Assembly (NCBI GenBank): GCA_029204225.1
Contig: CM055097.1
Span: 57,990,519-58,054,518 of the forward strand
Direction: 5' to 3'
DNA: 64,000 nucleotides
From: Diphasiastrum complanatum
Lineage: Eukaryota; Streptophyta; Lycopodiopsida; Lycopodiales; Lycopodiaceae
Shown here: piece by piece, positions 46,810 through 61,496 of the stretch
How positions within the stretch are numbered: position 1 is the stretch's first letter
How the letters are laid out: every line of letters begins with the position of its first letter
Notes under the pieces: generated by a model
Database searches by the model: none
Seen by the model: the letters and a program-made list of their open reading frames with translations, nothing else
What the model was told of the DNA's origin: nothing
Position numbers and translations under genes: made by a program

Positions 46810-47651
46810 ATCTAAGAGGCGTTGTAATTCTAAACACCCAAAGGGTTTAAAAGATAACGGCTAACTAAATAAACCAATAAAAACATGCCACAATAATCTA
46901 ATGAAAGGAGGCAAGAGGAGGCCCGAGCACCTTCCCTCAAGCTATGCACCTTCCAATGGGAACACAAAGAAATAGAATGATAATCTCAAAGAGAGAGCAA
47001 TTTAGCATAATCTCAGAGTGTTGTTTACAAGGCAAATACCTCTCCTTTTATAGCAAGGAGGGTCTTCCATAAGTATCTACTAACTTATGGGACCAATTTA
47101 TTTCTAGCCTTTCTAGAACTTCTAACTTAGGATTTAGAACTTTAAAGTTTCTTAACTTAGGAAAACTTAAGATAAAATATTTCTAATCTTAAGTTTCCTA
47201 AGTCTAAGCTCTAAATCTAAGTTTAAACTATTTTATTATTATTTAAGCTTCTACTCATGGGCTTACAAAACGCATGCCATGGTTGAAGTTTATTGACAAA
47301 TACTCATACGTGGACTTACAAAACACATGCCATGGAGTTTTATTTATTTCTTTTTATTTTCTCTATGTTAGCACAGTTGCCAAGGTGGAACCGGTTGCCA
47401 AGGTTGCAATTGAAAATCCTGAGACAAAATTCTACCGTCCCAAATGCCCACACTATCTATGGGATCTCTGTGAGGAGGAGACCATCTTTCAAGTTGATGA
47501 TGAGATCCTCCGTGACGTACCAACCATCCCTCAGAGGATCCACACACCTCTCCACCTCCAAAGCCTCAACCACGTGGTCATACTATGAAAGAGAACATGA
47601 AAATGAACTTCTTGCAGCAAGATGGATTAGACCAATTTAGTCCAATCTCCA
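46810..47651. other. Mostly non-coding, with a short + strand coding-like stretch
   Basis: After gypsy leader-like text, the + strand 47370-47588 reads KVAIENPETKFYRPKCPHYL followed by WDLCEEETIFQVDDEI. I cannot assign it; it may be a retroelement or host exon fragment. The lines around 47080-47250 are low-complexity AT-rich sequence. Confidence 0.3.
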
Positions 47652-48637
47652 CTATTCAAATGGTGCTTGAGTTAAGACTCGATGTGGAAGATCATAGTTC
47701 AATCTTGTCGGTCTTCTAGCTCTCTGACATAGATCGTATTTTTTCCAGTATTCATCCGTGTCCTTATGAATCATTGGCCACCAGCATCCTGATTGCAAGA
47801 TCTTGCAAACTGTAAGGGCGGATGCAAAATGACCACCACCCATGTCTTCATGCGAAATTGAAATAATCTGGGTGGCCTCGTGTGGAAGAATACATCTCCA
47901 AAGGATGAGCTCCGATCCTCTTCGATATAATTGGCTGGCAATTAGCTGATAAGGTCTAGCTTCTAGAATCGACTTTTGCTGTTCTGCCTTGGGTACGGAT
48001 TTGTCTGGTTGGCCCCGCATAAGATACTCAACAATGTCAGCGGCCCATTCAGGTATAGTGTCAATGTAAAACAAGACAATGTCTGGTAGCTCATCATCAG
48101 GTAGGGCTATTGTCTCCTTCCCCTTGATTCACGACACATGATCTGCCATATACTGCTGCTTCCCCTCGCACACAACGATCTGAAAATCAAACTCCAACAA
48201 CAGAGGTAACCAATGAGTGATTCTCCTTGTATTGCAAGTTTTATTAACAAGATAGAACAAGGGTTGATGGTCTGTATAAAAGGCAAACTGTGGCCATCAA
48301 ATAATGTTGAAATTTCTTAACCGCATAGACCATAGCCAGTGCCTCTCGCTCAGTGGTTGAATAGTTTATCTCTGAATCACTGAGTTGTTGGCTAACAAAT
48401 CAGATTGGAAAATCCTTTTTGTGTTCTCCCAGCTGAGTTAAGACTATCTGCTCCCGCTGTATATTTTGATGCGTCTATATTATGCACATGAAACTCTATG
48501 GACCAATTGGGTGGTTGTAATATTGGCGCTGAGACCAATGCATCTTTAAGTTTATGGAAATCCTGTAGGGCCTCCTCCATCCAATGTGATTCCGTTGTGA
48601 TCTTGTAGATTGGTCGTGCCAACTCCGCAGATGTCAT
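47652..48637 (-). pseudogene. Ty3/gypsy RNase H and integrase zinc domain
   Basis: Minus strand: RNase H start PIYKITTESHWMEEALQDFH and PPNWSIEFHVHNIDASKY (one extra residue in HVH-DAS), a decayed middle with LSERGALAM-like text near 48340, then integrase linker and HHCC region in one 140-codon frame (48074-47652): LFYIDTIPEWAADIVEYLM, AEQQKSILEARPYQLIASQL, HEDMGGGHFASALTVCKIL and CWWPMIHKD..YDLCQRA. The integrase catalytic core is missing. Confidence 0.85.
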
Positions 48638-50145
48638 CCATAGAAAGCTAGAAACAATGAGATCTCAATGGAATCACATTAGCAATGAAATAAGAGTACA
48701 ATCAATGAACATTGAGCATTGATTCATGTGGATAGGGCACGTGAGACCTAGCAATGGAGATTCCTATGGCTCACAGTCACAAGGAAGCTAGAAGCTCTCA
48801 CTTGCAAATGAGCCAAAAGATTCACAAATTGATGTCTCTTGTCTAATTATAAACAATGCTCTCACTTAATTAAACTTAACGATCTTGAGGGATAGTTAGC
48901 CCTTGTTAAGTATTATTTAGGCTACATTGAGATGCCCTTGCTAACATGTTAACATCTTAGTGGTGAACATGTTGTTAACATCTTAGTAGTGGAGAGGGTG
49001 AATGTTTTAAGCCCTAATCCTGGGCTCATCCATGTCACTTACTATAACCCTTTATATCTCTTCACATACAACACATGGCAGTATTCGCTTTAGATTATGT
49101 CTTTGCCAATGAGCATTATCATTTTATGTGCTTTCATCTATTTGTACATTGATGAGTTTTCCATCCTTTAGATTCATGACCAACATGGGCCAATCGAATA
49201 TGTTTGATACCCAATAATCGAGTGGGCCAATCTATTATGTTCGATACCCAATAACCGAGTGGGCGAGTCTAGTAGTGTGCGTAGAGGTCACTCTCTCTCG
49301 TCACTTCCCCAGCTTGAGAGATGAGTCTCCCCAGCTCATGCCAGTTAACTAGTCGCTATTTTGTGATTTGAATTTTGACGACCCCCTTCCGGTCTCTTCT
49401 CTTATTGGTTGGCGGCCTCATGGGGGACCCCCATGGAGCCACCGAAAGGCCCCCGTGAAGCCATCTTTATGAGCACCGAAAGATACCATCGTCATTGCCT
49501 GAGACATATATATAGCTCGCTCCATATATTTGTTCTACGTTTTCTTGCAGCAGCCATAGCGATAGCCATAGCCACAATAGCAATTGTTGTTCTTTGCACT
49601 TCTCAATACATCATCTACTCACTCGTCTCTCCGCCTTAACCCTGTGCAATGTATGCGCCAATATACCAAGGTAATCTTTCTGACTACTGATGCGTTCCAT
49701 TTATGCAGATCTTCTTCTTTTTTTGGAATTCATGCAGATGTTTTCAAGTAGGTTTGCTGAATTTTTCCCAGAAAAATAGAATAATCAATATATTACGTCC
49801 ACAGCAACAGCAAAGAATCTGTAAGTACATTCTTCCTACACTCGTAGATTGCTTCTGTCAGAGCTGAGGTTTCATGGTCATGTGTTTTTTTTAAGAGAGT
49901 GTATGAAAATTGAAAATCTCTTGCTATTTTCACATGTTTCTTGTAGCCAACAAATGATTGTAGTAAATGTAAGATCGAAATAGGTTTGCTTGTTTCTGAT
50001 CATAAACAGTTGGTACATTTCTAAAGCAAAAGTTTTTAATCTCAATATACATATCATCTTTGCAAAAAATTTCATTATTTCCTAAAACACCCGAAGATAA
50101 TTTCTTCCTGGATTGCTATGATGGGAAACAGATTTTTCTTTCCAG
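48638..50145 (+). other. Upstream region of LEUNIG-like copy 3, LTR-like and repeat sequence
   Basis: 48920-49710 is shared with 15540-15865 in blocks, but here is longer. 49380-49640 is more GC-rich, with GGGGGACCCCCATGG and a 76-codon frame that I do not regard as a gene. 49710-50145 looks like intron, ending in TTTCTTTCCAG. The N-terminal LEUNIG exons are not visible. Confidence 0.5.
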
Positions 50146-52824
50146 GAGGTTGGTGTGTTTCGTGCTAGCACCAGTAAAGTCGAGTGCTGCCATTTCTCAT
50201 CTGATGGAAAGCTTTTGGCCAGTGCTGGGCACGATAAGGAGGTTATTTTAACCATCCTCTGTCCACATCCTTGTTGGCTAGACTTGTGTAGAGATTGTGT
50301 CAGGGTGTGCGTAATTCCATTACATCCCAAAAGTTCACTGACTCATGACAGCTTGGACAGGCTGTTCTTTGGGATGGAGATACGAGACTGAGTCTTCTTC
50401 ACGGGCATTCGTCTTCGATAACAGATGTTAGGTTCAGTCCAATTTCAACACGCTTGGCAACATCCTCATTTGACAAAACTGTTAGACTGTGGGATGCGGA
50501 CAATGTGAGTATTTTGAACTAAACAGCTCTTGCGATTTCGTTGCTTGGTAGCAAGGGAACTGACAATTCCTGCTTTTAATTCTTTTGGAAAGGGTCTTTG
50601 AAATTTTCAACTCGAGTGGTAGTATGATTTGTGGCATGCTTGCCAGCTTTTGATCATTAGAGAAAAGTTTCCGAAACCACATATGTTTCCTTTTTAGCCC
50701 TGTCAAGCCCTAGATAGTGTGATGTGATGAAAGTTCTTACTTCAGCTGATTTCAGTTAAGTGCTAGCATAATAACTTTACGTAGAAACAATGCAGTACTT
50801 GTCCTTTTGTGAGTAGAGGTGAGATGGTCGTAGCTCCAGATGCTTTGTGTTACTGACATCTTTGTAAGTTTGGATGATGCAGCCAAGGTACTCGTTACGC
50901 ACTTTTACCGGTCATCAAACCTCTGTGATGTCATTGGACTTTCATCCAAATTATGAAGATCTTTTATGCTCTTGTGATGGGGACAGTGAAATCCGATGTT
51001 GGAGTGTGAATCAAGGTGTCTGCACACGAGTTGTTAAGGTCTGTTGTTTGTTCTCCTTCTTCATGTTAATTCAAGATGTCAGTGGCTGCAATGCCTCTGA
51101 TACCAATTCTGAAAATAACAAGTAGCTGTTTTATTCCAGGTTGGTGCATTGCAAATGAGATTTCAGCCTCGTGTTGGAAGGTTGCTCGCTGCTGCAGCTA
51201 GAAACCGTGTCTCCATATTTGATATCGAGTCGGAAACATGCATTCATTCCCTACAGGTGCTGAATTTTGAATTTTGGTTCATATCTAGCCATGTTTTCAC
51301 TTGTATAGGAATCGCATGCTCAATAATTAGTACTGGTTTTTATTTTTTCTTTAGATTGAGAAACCCAAACTCTGGCGAGGGAGTTAGAGGAATGTGTCTA
51401 CTGAGACCTCCTCCTCACCTCGCCTTGACCATCTTTGAGGCACTTGTTTTGCAGAGACACACCAAGCCTCTACATTCAGTGTGCTGGGATGTAACAGGTG
51501 ATTATGTTGCTTCGGTTAGTGAAGATTCAGTGAGAGTGTGGGCAGTAGGGTCAGGAGGCGATGGAAAATGTGTACATGAGTTAATTACATGGAATGGAAA
51601 CAAATTCCATTCATGTGTATTCCATCAGAACTTTCCATCACTGCTTGTCATTGGTTGTTATCAGGTATGCTCAAACATTTTCTTGCTAATAATTTTTCAC
51701 GGTAGATTTAATCTGGTTAGAACTTGATTTTTATACAGTTGACTTATTTATTATGCAGGAAACATGGTGTTTTGAAGTAAATTTATCAAGCAAAACTTGA
51801 AAGGACAACACATTGACTTTGGTGTTTTCGAATGCATGCTTCAGAAACAATAACATGCACAGCTTTGCTACTTGGCTTCTATAAACTTAGAGAATTTCGC
51901 AGTTCCTATGCCCGTTATAGATAAGGATTGTAATTGGCATATGCTGTTGTCTTTTTGCAGAAGGGAAAGCTTTCTTAGTGTCTATCTCTTAACAGTTTCT
52001 CTTTCTTTCTCAAAATTCAATTCTCAATTCTCCTCTCCTCTCGAGTCCCTGATATGCTATGGTCATTTTGCTGCGCTTTCTTATTCTGTGTATCTTAGGA
52101 GTTTATCTTTCTTTTGCACGATACAATTCCCAATTTTCCTCCGTTTTATAAGCCCTTGTAGCCTTTCTAAAACTGAGAGAATCAGAAAGCTTGTATCAGA
52201 GTTTTGTAGCGTCAAGTTAAGTGAACACAAGGCAGAAAACGAACTAAAACTAGCCAATCTTTCTCAATTTATCTTCTAATGGTTAATGGTGGTGGATATG
52301 GTTGGTGAGACATTTCTGTAAGAGAGAATTCTGGTGGATATAGCATTGAAAAATAGCACCATTACACATACATCTTATCTGCTGTCAATTTCTATTGAAG
52401 GTTTATATGAAAATATTCTTTGTGCTCCCCTTGATGCATCCTCGTTTTCAATAAGATCCTTGCTCTCGACAATGAACTCACTCTTCTATTATAATGTCAA
52501 ATGACCTTACATTTGTGAGTCTTTGTTTGGCATCTTTCTTGTCTGAATGCTTTCTTTCAGTTTGGTTACGTTTTCTCTAATGCTAGTGCCCTTTTTATCA
52601 CAAGAAGCTGACTTTGGAATGCGATTGGACATATGTGGTTTTTTGGACTAATGCTTGCTTATTTCGTCAACATTTCCCAGTCGTTGGTGCTCTGGAACAT
52701 GGTGGAGAACGAGTGTATGACCATTTCTGCTCACGAAGGCCTTATTGCTGCTTTAGCACAGTCTCCCTCTACAGGAATGATTGCATCTGCAAGCCATGAC
52801 AAGTGTGTGAAGTTTTGGAAGTAG
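50146..52824 (+). pseudogene. LUG-like: LEUNIG-like WD40 co-repressor, 3' exons, copy 3 (longest)
   Basis: Six exons with GT..AG borders: 50146-50241 ([20 protein letters not shown] then SAGHDKE), 50361-50504 ([30 protein letters not shown]), 50883-51038 ([36 protein letters not shown]), 51140-51256, 51455-51664 and 52681-52824. Together they encode nearly the whole C-terminal seven-blade WD40 propeller of a LEUNIG-type co-repressor, without internal stops, ending HDKCVKFWK and TAG. The N-terminal LUFS and Q-rich parts are absent; gypsy and repeat sequence lies upstream. The first exon border leaves AGHDKE before AVLW, as expected of the family. It could still be the 3' half of a gene with TE-filled introns, but the two other truncated copies favour a duplicated fragment. 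Confidence 0.87.
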
Positions 52825-54704
<1,880 letters not shown>

Positions 54705-54709
54705 ATCAA

Positions 54710-55710
54710 CTCCTCATCCTCATCATCATCCAACTCCTCCTCATCCTCATCCCCATCCCCACCCTTCTCTCTTGCATCCTCTGCATCGATCCTAATCCAC
54801 CATGACTCTTATTCACTTTCTCTTGAGATAAGACTTGAAGACATCATAAGAGTATCAACAACTTTGTTACTAACATTGTCATCATTAGTAAAGTTGCTTT
54901 GCTTGCTATCTTCTAATTGCTCTCTTTTCTTTTTATAGCATTCTTAGCAAAATGACCCTTTTTGCCACAATAAAAGCACTTCAATTTAGACTTATTCTTC
55001 CAACCACCATAAGAGGATGTTGCCTCACCTTGCCCTTGATCCATGGTACTTGTCCCACTTGCCTCCTCCTTTGCCATTGCCTTTGGTGAAGAGTGTCTCT
55101 TCATCTCCAACATTGGTAGAAGTAGGTTCACTTCTTGATTTGATATTGGCAACCCTATCCTCTTCGGCCACCAACCTCTTGCAATTCTTCAATAGATGAC
55201 AACGTTCTTTGAATAGCAAAACTTTGAACAAGATTAGCATAACCCTCTCCTAAGCTATTATGAAGCACTTGAACAATCTCAACGTTACCAATAGCATCAC
55301 CAACACATGCTAAATCACCATTAAGAGATTTACTCTCATCACATAGAAGTTATCACTTTCACCTTCCTTTTGATAGCTTTGAAGACTTTGCCTTCTTAGA
55401 AGTGAGCACCCTAGATGTGGACTTTGACTCATAAATCCTTTGAAGAGTCCTCCATGCCTCATAAGATGAAGTACAAGCTCCTACCTTTTTGAGAAGCTCA
55501 TTTGAGATATTCATATGTGTAAAGGCCTCTTGGCCTTCTTTCGATAAATGATTTGATCTTGGATAATATTAGGTTCCTCTTCAATACCTAACACAATATC
55601 CAACATATCATTCATAGTTAGCAAGGATTCCATGCTTACCTTCCATATCGAGTAGTTGCTTGAGGTAGGCCTATCATTGTTCTCCAACAAGAACTCTCAT
55701 TGGTTTGCCA
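54710..55710 (-). pseudogene. Ty1/copia gag
   Basis: From ATG 55710 the minus strand reads a stop-broken start, then NDRPTSSNYSIWKVSMESLL and MNDMLDIVLGIEEEPN. Later come LLKNCKRLVAEEDRVANIKS, a lysine/glycine-rich line and the zinc knuckle KCFYCGKKGHFAKNA (last Cys replaced). The rest of the element beyond 54710 is gone at the microsatellite. Only the C-terminal third survives in copy 1. Confidence 0.82.
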
Positions 55711-56293
55711 TTATGATCAAACTTCTTCAACCTGTTCCAATGCACTTATCACTGACTTGAATCTTCAACAAATGAAATCAAGATGAAATCACAAAGATTT
55801 GGAACTACACAAATGTCTCTCTTAATCTCACAACTAGGCAACAACACATAGAATTGATAAACCTTTATCAACAAATGATCACATCACAATAGAATGAATC
55901 ATAAACCTAAAAGACCTTGAAAAAACTCTTGAAAAGGTTAAGAACCTTTTCCACAAGAGATCATATTCAAACTTTGAGAATTCATACACATTCATACTAT
56001 TGATAAGATTCAAAATATTAATGCAAAACTAGACTTCTTGATCTAGATTCTAGAAGAATGATCTATTCACCAAAAAATGGAATTTGTGTATTAATGATCC
56101 GAGCACAAGAAACTAAAAATAGGCTATTTTTGACCAATTTGATCTAAAACATGCTAATGATCACAAAGATCCACTTTCTACACATGAAATTACTAGATTT
56201 AATCAAGACAATACTCTATCTCTCACTAGAACTAGTGGCGCTCTCAAATTTAGCAGTAGATTTGGAAATACCTCCAATTTCAACTTGTAACCT

Positions 56294-56960
56294 GCTCTGA
56301 TACCATGTGAGAAAATTAGATCCAATGATGACATAAATGGATCTATGATCTTTGACTAAATTGGGTGCACATCACACAACATCAACATTGTAGAAAATCT
56401 TCATTCTAGCATGCTAGTCTAGGTAAAATCATGAAAAATATGCATTGAATGATAAAATCTATAAGGGAGATCTCCTCGAGATCTTGCTTACAAGACAAAA
56501 CACAAGAGAACACATTGTGGAGTAAACCATTAAACCAAGTAGAAGCAACTAATCAATCTCCAGAAGCTTCACCCCCCGAACCAAGGAATAGGAAGCAAGA
56601 GTAGAGTGAGAGAACGTGGTAATGAATCACCAAAAGAATGGAGTAGTAGGGCGAGTTTCCAAGGTACAAATAGGCCCCATTGAGCCTTCTTGTGCATGTA
56701 GTCATGCAAGACCTAAATTCTCCAATTAAGAAATTTCATTGCCATTGATACTCTACACATGCATTGATTGTCCTAAACCATGTACTAACTCCAAATAATG
56801 TGTCTGGGCCTCACAAGGTTATTAGTTACTTTATGGATCTTGTCTAGTATGATGTGACGAAACCAATAATCTCGAGCACTGGAGTACTGTGTATCCAAGT
56901 CTAGGATTATATTGAATTCTATATTTAGGATGTGGACGTAACATTCTCTCCCCCTTGAAC
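56294..56960 (-). mobile_element. Copia primer-binding site and putative LTR
   Basis: The minus strand at 56305-56294 reads TGGTATCAGAGC after an LTR end TTCTCACA. LTR-like sequence follows to about 56940, where a gypsy end begins. The LTR's outer border is not certain. The whole unit is absent from copy 1. The leader between the site and gag (55711-56293) has no gene. Confidence 0.65.
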
Positions 56961-56969
56961 TGATCCTGT

Positions 56970-57096
56970 CTTCAGAAGCGAAACTTAGGGAAATTCTTCT
57001 TTATGTTATTAACTCTCTCCCATGAATCATCATCCTCAGTTTGACCTTTCCATCGAATTAAGAACTCGAATAAAGGTCATTCTCTAAAATCCCTTT
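56970..57096 (-). pseudogene. Ty3/gypsy chromovirus integrase end with chromodomain
   Basis: The minus strand reads FEFLIRWKGQTEDDDSWERV followed by NNIKKNFPKFRFEDRI in the right frame. This matches the (Y/F)L(V/I)KW.G....SWE signature of the chromodomain at the end of chromovirus integrases, which in the family directs insertion to modified histone H3. About 40 codons remain. Confidence 0.75.
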
Positions 57097-57113
57097 TAGA
57101 GTCAAGAGTTTTT

Positions 57114-58000
57114 TTTTATGATCACACCTATATTCCTGATAAAAATGGTTTAGTGGGTAGATTAGAGCCATATTCTCTACTAGATTTTTTGAGTGAGGAA
57201 TGGATTTCTCATGATGCAACAATTTCAGAAAGTTTTTGATCTAGACTTTATATGGATATTCAGAGTATATTAAAATGTAGCATTGGCTTAAAGAATAATA
57301 GATTAAGTTGGAATCTACCTTTTACTATCTTTGTTGATCTTTTTTGCAAATGCAATGTTTGGCGAAAACATGTTTATTTGTAAGGACTTGAGTGATGAAA
57401 TAACCGTCGAATTGTTGGATGATGGTTGAGATACGAAACAAAATCGGCAAGTTGAGTGCAGAGTATGTAACTCATCAATAACATTTAGATATCACATCGA
57501 AAAAAAAATGCTCACTTTGCTGCTGTATTATAGAAGATGGATAAAATGCAAAAATGAGTGGAAGCCACTTGATCAAGAGTTTGAAATAAACCATCAAGAG
57601 CAACTTCAAATAGCAGTGAAAAAAAATGACAACATTCTTGCTATGGTTGAGTTTGAGGAAGATTGGTGTCTCAATTACATTCGATTAGAACTAGACATGT
57701 TGCAATTCGATCTATCTCAATACTATCAATTTTGATTGAATGGTGTAAAGGTACATTATGCCATATGAAAATTTTCATTTTTTAGATTCTGATGACAAAC
57801 CAAATATTGGAATGCTGTCACATACAGCGGGGCAAACCACTACTACATATTTGAGCTATTTTTATGGTTTTTTCGGTTTTGTGAATGGATGCCAAGCCTG
57901 TAGAGGCTGTTTTGGGTTTGCACTACCCTCTCACACCTCCTCCGCTAGCTGAGAATAGTCCAAACACAAGAAATCACACAAAACAACTAAATCTACCCCA
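57114..58000 (+). other. Unrecognised duplicated block, copy 3
   Basis: Partner of 4240-5104 with the same two short frames (57508-57735, 57758-57952). No family recognised. A short extra duplication of AAATCTACCCCAAAAA occurs at about 57985-58040. Confidence 0.35.
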
Positions 58001-58105
58001 AAAAACACCTAAAAAAGCTAAATCTACCCCAAAAAGCACCTAAAAACACTCTAAAAAAGCAAAAACAACTAAGAATGCAACTAAACTAGTTAATGAAACC
58101 TATCC

Positions 58106-58460
58106 CCAGCAACGGTGCCATTGTTGGGCGTGTAGATTTGATGGTGAGCAGCCCTCCGCTTGTGAAAAAGAGTTAGCTTTGGCCTTCCAATCTTATTTTT
58201 AATTACATGCCCCAAAGTCAAGTTTATGTCCATAATTATTTATTTACGAGTGTTTATTGGGCCATGGGCTTATGCACGCAGGATGCCATGACCCTCTCAG
58301 CTATTTGTGGATAATTTATTTATTTACACTGTAATGCTCTCAACAGATATTCAACAATATCTGCTGCCCACTCAGGTACTGCTTCAACATAAAACAACGT
58401 AGCATCTGGTAGTTCATCATCCACTTCACTGTTAACTGGATTAATCTTTGATGTTCTTTA
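58106..58460 (-). pseudogene. Gypsy primer-site-like sequence and integrase fragment, copy 3
   Basis: Partner of 5205-5560: a TGGCACCGTTGCTGGGGA line on the minus strand at about 58106-58133 and the VPEWAVDIVEYLL integrase-linker fragment at about 58340-58460. Confidence 0.6.
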
Positions 58461-58539
58461 TGTTCTAGGACTAAGCAAGAATTTACTGTCTATTTCTTGA
58501 ATTGCAGATCATATTAATCACGATTACGTTTGGTAGAGT

Positions 58540-58880
58540 ATTTTCATATTTAAGAATATTCAAAATCAATATTCACGATCAATATTCACAACACGTATTC
58601 ACAATATTCACATATCTCATAATATACGTATTCAATATTCACAATTTCATATCAGTATTCACGATTTGTATTCACAATGTTCACGATCAGTATTCACAAT
58701 ATTCACGATCACTATTCACAATATTCATGATAAAAATCTCAGAATCTCAGTTTCTCAGAATCTCAGTTTCTCAAAATCTCAGTTTCTCAGAATCTCAGTT
58801 TCTCAAAATCTCAGTTTCTCAGAATCTCAGTTTTCCATAATCTCATTTATGAGTATCTGAGTCTTTCAGAATCTCAATTT
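58540..58880. repeat. Short tandem repeats, copy 3
   Basis: Partner of 5640-5975, with more TCAGAATCTCAGTTTC units than copy 1. Confidence 0.85.
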
Positions 58881-59802
58881 CTTAGTTTCTCAATATTTGC
58901 AATTTCAACGATCACAAACCATCAATAAAGTAATCTTCAAGACGCGTCTCTAAAAATTGGATCATTTCTTCATGCAATATGAAAGACATTGTCTATATGT
59001 CTTGCAAAATAAAACACAAGGGCAAAATTATAATTTGATAGAGATCAGTTCTTATTGGTAAAATCTTATTGATGAATTAAATTTGTCACAAAAGGTGTAA
59101 TAACTACAATTTCATAGCTCAAGTAAAAAAAAAAAAAAATGCAATATATGAGCTTTGACCATATTTGATACTATTTGCTAATGACACAATGAAGTTGCTA
59201 GGAGATGGATAAAAGATAAAGTTCAACTTACTAAAACGTTTTCAGTGTAAATTTTGAATTGCAAAGTTGGTCTTTTTTGTTATTCAATCTTTCTGCCTAT
59301 CTCGAACGCAAAATCTGCATACAAACAATTTCTAAAATCAAAGGTCTTTTTAGGTTTCCGAGTCTCAAACTTTACCTTATACAAAACCTTAATACAAGAA
59401 ATAAACTCTCTTACGTATATATATTAGAACTTAATAACATCCAAAATTAAAACTATTACCATTTGTAACATAGGCTTGTATCATCATTAGGCCAAAAGTC
59501 AATTATGATGTACCTCAAGCTAGTTAGGTTGTTTACAAGTCAAAGCTAGATTTGATGAGTGATCAAAGTCAATGTATTGGCAAAGAGTCAAGGGTCCAAT
59601 CATAAGTGAAAGATTTGTTAGATGGGTCCAATTAAAATCAAGGGATGTTGAATCGCTCATCCAATAGGATTAGAGAGGTACTAGAAAAGGGGTCCAATAG
59701 GAATTGAGCTTGGACTACCTCGAGATACTACATGTACTTTGATTTCCTTCATTGATTTAACTGAGTTTTTGAGACACATTTGAGATTGATTAATTTTGTG
59801 TG

Positions 59803-59804
<2 letters not shown>

Positions 59805-59883
<79 letters not shown>
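59805..59883. repeat. (CT)n microsatellite
   Basis: 79 bases of CT, compared with 113 at the partner site 6873-6985. Confidence 0.97.
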
Positions 59884-59885
<2 letters not shown>

Positions 59886-60099
59886 CCGAGGCCAATTAGT
59901 TGCATTCTCTCTCTACTCGAGATCAACAACTTTTTGTACTTAGTTTTTTTTCATGAAGACTTCCCACACGTGTGAAAGTACTTTGGTGATGAATGTATGC
60001 ATGTAGATTTGTGTCTTTGCCTTAGAATGTGACGTAGATCTTGGAGAATCAATCTATCAGGCATTAAAAGTATTGTATGCTCAATAACCGAGGTATGAA

Positions 60100-60815
60100 T
60101 ATCTATATGAACAAGTTATAGTTTGTTTTGGATGTCCTCTAGAGCTTATTAGTGATAGGAGTACACATTTCCTTAACTCCGTCATAGGAGATCTCCTTTC
60201 AGAAAAATTTGTGGTACATCGCAAAAGTTTCTCATACTATCCACGATGCAATGGCCAGGCGGAATCCACCAATAAGATCCTATGTGGAATTCTCACCAAA
60301 ATCGTCGAATCCAGCCGATCTGATTGGGAACTCAAACTCCATGCTGCTCTTTGGGCTTATCGCACCACCCCGAAGAGAGCTACATGGTTAACCCCTTTCC
60401 AGCTAACATATGGCCAAGAAGCCGTTATGCTTGTGGAATTCCATATCCCCTCCCTTCGAGTGGCCTATAACCTTGAGCTTGATACTCAACATAATCTAGC
60501 AAACAGGTTATTCCATCTGGAGCAACTATGTGAAACACGACAAATCAGCATCCATGCTCAACAAGTCCACAAACGATGACAAAGAGCATGGCATGATCGA
60601 TCATTGAAAGTTAGAGACTTCCAGGTTGGAGATAAGGTCCTGCTATACCAGGCCAAAGCCTTCAAAGGCAAACTAAAATTTTCTGGCCAAGGACCTTTTA
60701 CGTCATTAAAAAAATCTTTGCCTCTGGTTATGTACAACTCCAAACCCTTCAAGGCAATATCCTCGACATTGTGGTCAATGGGAGCCGACTGAGAAAGTAC
60801 AATGAATCCTGTTTT
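60100..60815 (+). pseudogene. Ty3/gypsy integrase, C-terminal half
   Basis: The + strand starts in the catalytic core (CFGCPLELISDRSTHFLNSV, where D is the second catalytic aspartate) and continues KSFSYYPRCNGQAESTNKIL (Y.P..NGQ.E, the catalytic glutamate), DWELKLHAALWAYRTTPKRA and LTPFQLTYGQEAVMLVE. After a stop comes the C-terminal domain VRDFQVGDKVLLYQAKAFKG. A one-base loss at GGACCTTTTACG shifts the end, GYVQLQ..NGSRLRKY. The first catalytic aspartate is outside the fragment. Confidence 0.9.
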
Positions 60816-61496
60816 ACCTGTATTAGTTGTTTTCTTTTCTACTGTTCTTCTTTATTTTTCTTATTGCCTGCCTGCCATGTCGACATAATTTTTGTTGTGC
60901 TTTCTTGTTCAAACTGTCAAGATACTATCAGATCAAGTATACCAACAGTCTTCTCTGAGAAAACCACAAAAGCCATTAGTTTCAAAAGAATTATCTCACA
61001 CCATCTCAAATAGAATTCGCCTGGCCCCTTTTTTACAGTGCACAATTCATCTTTGGCATCCGCAAATTCTGTCTCAGAGACAAAATTTTCTAAAAATAGA
61101 AAAAGTTAGTTCTTCTCATCAGATATCCAGTATTAGAATTTGCAGACAATTCGCTGAAGCTCAAAATAATTTTCACGATTTCTCTGCTATCTTTGTGAAT
61201 TCTGATTAGACAGGTTTTGCACTGTCAAACGTTTTTTTCTCTTTTTGGCATAAAAAATCACCTACAAGAATTCACCGACCCTCAGAACGTTGTTTCAAAA
61301 TTTGTGACCATCATTACCAGATCGTGAACACTGAGGATGATTTCTAAGTGAAGTTGCGAATTCTTGCCAAAAAAAGTCTATATATGGACCTCCACTCTTC
61401 TCTCCACGAATTCATTTTAGATTGTTGCTCTCGAGATCATGCCAAAATTTTTCAAAATTTTCAAAATTCTCAGAACAATCTAAAATCACTTCTATT
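60816..61496 (+). promoter_or_regulatory. Region with TATA box upstream of the gag-like ORF
   Basis: Contains AAGTCTATATATGGACC at about 61374-61390, about 115 bases before the ATG at 61497. The text before it (GCACTGTCAAACG, AATTCACCGACCCTCAGAACG) has no coding signal and could be an LTR. The second copy is 38566-39245. Confidence 0.5.

Noticed and set aside
49409-49639. 76-codon + ORF with a hydrophobic segment
   Set aside because: No homologue in the window and it lies in repeat-like GC-rich sequence. Too weak to call.
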